Below, one piece after another: positions 7,352-9,749 of a DNA stretch of 9,749 nucleotides; positions within the stretch are counted from its first letter, which is position 1, and every line of letters begins with the position of its first letter. Made by a program: the position numbers and the translations under genes. Under the pieces are notes generated by a model. It did not search any database. It was not told where the DNA came from and worked only from the letters and a program-made list of their open reading frames with translations. This DNA comes from REEB85 sp018971455 (GTDB taxonomy: Bacteria; Pseudomonadota; Alphaproteobacteria; Acetobacterales; Acetobacteraceae): positions 1 through 9,749 of the forward strand of contig JAGWNT010000118.1 in the NCBI GenBank assembly GCA_028871195.1, written 5' to 3'.

Positions 7352-7585
7352 ATGAGCGAGACCTTGCTGGACGTGAAGGGAATGGCCTGCCCGCTGCCGG
7401 TGCTGCGCGCCAACCGCGCGCTGCGGGCGCTGGAGCCGGGCGCGCGGCTGCGCGTGCTGGCCACCGACCGCGCGGCAGTGGGCGATTTCCAGGCCTATTG
7501 CCGGGAGACCGGCCACGCGCTGCTGGCCTTCAGCGAGGAGGGCGGCGTCTACAGCTTCGTCATCCGCAAGAAGGCCGAGCCGTGA
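7352..7585 (+). CDS. tusA: TusA/SirA-family sulfur carrier protein
   Basis: This 77-residue protein belongs to the TusA family, small cytosolic carriers that hold sulfur as a cysteine persulfide and pass it on in tRNA thiolation, molybdenum cofactor synthesis or other sulfur-transfer routes. The defining CPLPVLRA motif has the active Cys13 with Pro14 and Pro16, directly after MSETLLDVKGMA. The rest follows the family: hydrophobic strand RLRVLATD (33-40), DFQAYCRETGH (45-55), and a final YSFVIRKK (67-74). Length is normal. The frame is open 12 codons upstream, but that stretch is Arg-rich and the chosen ATG fits the family. No Shine-Dalgarno sequence is seen at the start. Its TGA overlaps the GTG start of the next gene, so the deacetylase is coupled to it. 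Whether it acts in tRNA thiolation or elsewhere cannot be told: no tusBCDE or other sulfur genes lie nearby. Confidence 0.9.
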   Translation: MSETLLDVKGMACPLPVLRANRALRALEPGARLRVLATDRAAVGDFQAYCRETGHALLAFSEEGGVYSFVIRKKAEP

Positions 7586-8514
7586 GCGTCGCGCTCATCA
7601 CCCACCCGGCCTGTCTGGGCCATGACACCGGGCCCTGGCACCCGGAATGCGCCGACCGGCTGCGCGCGGTGCTGGCGGCGCTGGAGGGGGAGGAGTTCGC
7701 CCCCCTGCTGCGCGAGGCCGCCCCGGAGGCGAGCCGTGAGCAGCTCGCCCGCGCCCATCCGGAGGATTACATCGAGGCGATCCTGGCGATCGCCCCCGAG
7801 CCGGGCGAGAGCGTCTCGCTCGACAACGACACGCTGATGAGCGCCGGCTCGCGCGAGGCCGCGCTGCGGGCCGCGGGCGGCGCCGTGCTCGGCGTCGATG
7901 CGGTGATGGCGGGCTGGGCGCGGGCGGCCTTCGTCGCCACCCGCCCGCCCGGCCATCATGCCGAGGCGCGCCGGCCGATGGGCTTCTGCCTGTTCGCCAA
8001 TGCCGCGATCGCCGCCCATCACGCCCGCGCGCAATGGGGGGTCGGGCGCGTCGCCGTGGTCGATTTCGACGTTCATCACGGCAATGGCACCCAGGAGATC
8101 CTGGGTTCGGACCCGTTGATGTTCTACGGCTCCAGCCACCAGTTCCCCTGCTACCCGGGCACCGGTTCGGCCGAGGAATCGGGGGTGGTGGGCAATGTGG
8201 TGAACGCGCCGCTGGCGCCGGGCTCCGATGGCGCGGCCTTCCGCGCGGCGTGGAGCGAGCGCATCCTGCCGGCGCTGGACCGCTTCGCGCCCGGCCTGCT
8301 GATCGTCTCGGCCGGGTTCGACGCCCACAAGGCCGACCCGCTGGCGCAGCTGCGCCTGGAGGTCGCCGATTTCACCTGGATCACCGGTAAGCTGTTGGAA
8401 ATGGCCGATAAACATTGCAGCGGGCGGATCGTCTCGCTGCTCGAGGGCGGCTATGACCTGGGCGCGCTGGCGGCCTGCTCGGCCGCCCATATGCGGGTCT
8501 TGTTGCACGGCTGA
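7582..8514 (+). CDS. Histone deacetylase-family (AcuC/HDAC-like) deacetylase
   Basis: This 310-residue zinc hydrolase belongs to the arginase/deacetylase superfamily that includes AcuC, acetylpolyamine amidohydrolases and eukaryotic HDACs. Bacterial members remove acetyl or other acyl groups from lysines, polyamines or related amides. The active site is complete: RPPGHHAE with the catalytic His125-His126 pair, DFDVHHGNGT with zinc ligands Asp163 and His165, SAGFDAHKADPL with zinc ligand Asp247, and LEGGYD with catalytic Tyr291. The GTG start at 7582 overlaps the tusA stop as GTGA and has AAGAAGG upstream. Frame and motifs support this start, because upstream codons fall inside tusA. Similar genes often stand next to xseB-ispA in alphaproteobacteria, but no established link explains this. 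The substrate cannot be decided from sequence. Confidence 0.92.
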   Translation: MSVALITHPACLGHDTGPWHPECADRLRAVLAALEGEEFAPLLREAAPEASREQLARAHPEDYIEAILAIAPEPGESVSLDNDTLMSAGSREAALRAAGGAVLGVDAVMAGWARAAFVATRPPGHHAEARRPMGFCLFANAAIAAHHARAQWGVGRVAVVDFDVHHGNGTQEILGSDPLMFYGSSHQFPCYPGTGSAEESGVVGNVVNAPLAPGSDGAAFRAAWSERILPALDRFAPGLLIVSAGFDAHKADPLAQLRLEVADFTWITGKLLEMADKHCSGRIVSLLEGGYDLGALAACSAAHMRVLLHG

Positions 8515-8537
8515 GCGCGCCGGTGTGTGATTCGGGC

Positions 8538-8566
8538 TTGGCGTTCGCGCCGCGAGGGATTATCGA
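8538..8566 (+). promoter_or_regulatory. Candidate promoter for xseB-ispA
   Basis: TTGGCG (8538-8543) is followed after 17 bases by TATCGA (8561-8566), matching 4 and 3 of 6 consensus positions. It lies in the 93-base gap after the deacetylase gene and would give a leader of about 35 bases. A GANTC site (8529-8533) sits just upstream of the -35. Confidence 0.35.
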
Positions 8567-8607
8567 CCGCGGTTTCGCGCTCCCGTCCAGGTTGCAGAGG
8601 GTCTTGC

Positions 8608-8883
8608 ATGTCCGGCGCCCGCCCACCCGCCTCGCCCGCCAAACCGGCCGCCCCCGAGGCGGACGTGGCCGGCATGTCCTTCGAGGATGCGCTGGCCGAG
8701 CTGGAACGCATCGTGCGCGGGCTGGAGGGCGGCCAGCAGAAGCTGGAGGAGGGCATCGCCGCCTATGAGCGGGGTGCGAGGCTGCGCCAGCATTGCGAGG
8801 CCAAGCTCGCGGAGGCCGAGCAGCGGGTGCAAGCCATCGTCGCCGCCGCCGATGGCGCGCTCGCGCTGCGGCCGGTGGAGTGA
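8608..8883 (+). CDS. xseB: Exodeoxyribonuclease VII small subunit
   Basis: This 91-residue protein is the small subunit of exonuclease VII, which degrades single-stranded DNA from both ends together with XseA, encoded elsewhere. The core begins MSFEDALAELERIVRGLEGG (23-42) and continues through QQKLEEGIAAYERGARLRQHCEAKLAEAEQRV, the two-helix, Leu/Glu-rich coiled-coil fold of the family. The first 22 residues are an Ala/Pro-rich extension. The ATG at 8608 is preferred because AGAGGG lies 7 bases upstream; the internal ATG at 8674, just before the core, has no such site but is possible. It is followed 8 bases later by ispA. The xseB-ispA(-dxs) order is widely conserved in proteobacteria, although DNA repair and isoprenoid synthesis have no known functional tie. 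Confidence 0.93.
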   Translation: MSGARPPASPAKPAAPEADVAGMSFEDALAELERIVRGLEGGQQKLEEGIAAYERGARLRQHCEAKLAEAEQRVQAIVAAADGALALRPVE

Positions 8884-8891
8884 GCGGGGCG

Positions 8892-9749
8892 ATGTCGGAC
8901 ACCGTGGCGACCCGGACCCCGCTTGCCGCCGCCATGACGGCGGCCGCCGCCGAGGTGGAGGCGGCGCTCGACGTGCTGCTGCCGTTGCCCGAGGGGGCGG
9001 AGGCGCGGCTGGTGGAGGCGATGCGCTACGCCACGCTGGGTGGCGGCAAGCGGCTGCGCGCCTTCCTGGTGATGCAGGGGGCGGCGCTGTTCAGCGTCGA
9101 CCGGCGCTGCGCCGCGCGGGTTGCGGCCTCGGTCGAGATGCTGCACGCCTACTCGCTGGTGCATGACGATCTGCCGGCGATGGATGATGACGATCTGCGC
9201 CGCGGCAAACCCTCGACCCACAAGGCCTTCGACGAGGCGACGGCCATTCTCGCCGGCGATGCCCTGCAGACCCGCGCCTTCGAGGTGCTGGCCGAGGCCG
9301 ACACCCATTCCAACCCGGATGCGCGCTGCGAGCTGGTGGCGGCCCTGGCCCATGCCTCGGGGCCGCAGGGCATGGTGGGCGGGCAGATGATCGACATCAT
9401 GGCGCCGGTGCTGCTGGCGGCCGGACAGGCGCTGAACGCCGAGCAGGTGGGCCGGCTCCAGGCACTGAAAACCGGCCGGCTGATCCAATATAGTGCGGAG
9501 GCCGGAGCGATTCTCGGCCGCGCGGCGCCGGTGCAGCGGCAATTGCTGGCAGCCTATGGGCGCGATATCGGGACGGCGTTCCAGATCGCCGACGATCTGC
9601 TCGATGTCGAGGGGTCCGCCGCCGAGATCGGCAAGGCGACCGGCAAGGATGCGGCCGCCGGCAAGGCGACGCTGGTGGGCGTGCTCGGGCTGGAGCGCGC
9701 GCGCGCCCAGGCCGACATGCTGGCCGCCCAGGCGGCGCGGCATCTGGAG
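8892..9749 (+). CDS. ispA: Farnesyl diphosphate synthase, C-terminus cut by window edge
   Basis: The 286 residues in the window lack only the last few of a family usually near 295-300. The enzyme adds two isopentenyl diphosphates to dimethylallyl diphosphate to give the C15 precursor of quinones, undecaprenol, hopanoids and carotenoids. Visible motifs: GGGKRLRAFL (50-59) for the substrate diphosphate, the first Asp-rich motif DDLPAMD (92-98, DDxxxxD with the two-residue insert of bacterial enzymes), LRRGKPSTH (102-110), GDALQTRAFE (122-131), GGQMIDI (163-169), KTGRLI (193-198), and the second Asp-rich motif DDLLD (234-238) preceded by FQIA. Tyr87, five residues before the first Asp motif, fits C15 chain-length control. 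The start ATG lies 8 bases after the xseB stop with only a weak GGGGCG before it; an in-frame ATG at 8934 is an alternative. dxs commonly follows. Confidence 0.95.
   Translation, partial: MSDTVATRTPLAAAMTAAAAEVEAALDVLLPLPEGAEARLVEAMRYATLGGGKRLRAFLVMQGAALFSVDRRCAARVAASVEMLHAYSLVHDDLPAMDDDDLRRGKPSTHKAFDEATAILAGDALQTRAFEVLAEADTHSNPDARCELVAALAHASGPQGMVGGQMIDIMAPVLLAAGQALNAEQVGRLQALKTGRLIQYSAEAGAILGRAAPVQRQLLAAYGRDIGTAFQIADDLLDVEGSAAEIGKATGKDAAAGKATLVGVLGLERARAQADMLAAQAARHLE

Larger units (their letters stand above)
7247..7354. repeat. 15-bp inverted repeat carrying both divergent start codons (mak and tusA)
   Basis: Reading into mak on the minus strand, 7261-7247 is CAGAATGGCGCCATG. Reading into tusA on the plus strand, 7340-7354 is CAGAGTGGCGCCATG. 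The arms differ at one base and are 78 bases apart. Each ends exactly in its gene's ATG, and each contains the 8-bp palindrome TGGCGCCA. It may be a shared operator, a paired start-site signal, or coincidence. Confidence 0.6.

Noticed and set aside
7549..8508. Open frame of about 319 codons on the minus strand opposite the deacetylase
   Set aside because: Antisense shadow. The plus-strand frame has every HDAC active-site residue.
8763..9743. Open frame of about 326 codons on the minus strand opposite ispA
   Set aside because: Antisense shadow of xseB/ispA with Gly/Arg/His/Gln-rich composition. ispA has both Asp-rich motifs.

Overview
The window is a strongly GC-rich stretch of chromosomal core genes with short intergenic gaps. 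Gene content and order point to an alphaproteobacterium. The evidence is aroA-cmk-rpsA-ihfB-lapA in a row, a TIGR02300 (FYDLN acid domain) protein divergent from aroA, a DinB with an N-terminal zinc ribbon of the alphaproteobacterial type, and a deacetylase-xseB-ispA cluster. A Rhodospirillales-like lineage is plausible, but genus cannot be read from the sequence. I see no transposase, integrase, phage gene, CRISPR array, rRNA or tRNA.

Positions 1-4509 (minus strand) hold aroA (shikimate pathway), cmk (CMP kinase), rpsA (ribosomal protein S1), ihfB (IHF beta subunit) and the first 35 codons of a lapA-like membrane protein that runs off the left edge. aroA and cmk overlap by an ATGA. rpsA has its own promoter and a long structured leader. 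A 13-bp perfect hairpin separates rpsA from ihfB, which has a candidate promoter of its own. Transcription therefore probably runs in nested units: aroA-cmk, rpsA, and ihfB-lapA.

Positions 4510-4954 (plus strand) hold a single small zinc-ribbon protein with an acidic tail (TIGR02300 family), divergent from aroA. Positions 5010-7249 (minus strand) hold a two-gene unit: an ROK sugar kinase closely resembling E. coli fructokinase Mak, followed after two bases by dinB (DNA polymerase IV). Positions 7352-9749 (plus strand) hold tusA (sulfur carrier) and an HDAC-family deacetylase joined by a GTGA overlap. After a 93-base gap come xseB (exonuclease VII small subunit) and ispA (farnesyl diphosphate synthase, cut by the right edge). 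In relatives this last group usually continues into dxs.

I found no new multi-gene system. The points most worth a second look are regulatory. Four of the six GANTC (CcrM-type) sites I could find by eye lie in the small intergenic fraction, three of them at predicted promoters. The divergent mak and tusA genes carry a near-identical 15-base motif ending in their start codons, forming an inverted repeat. mak and aroA look leaderless. The rpsA leader is structured and lacks a well-placed Shine-Dalgarno sequence. All promoter calls are by eye.
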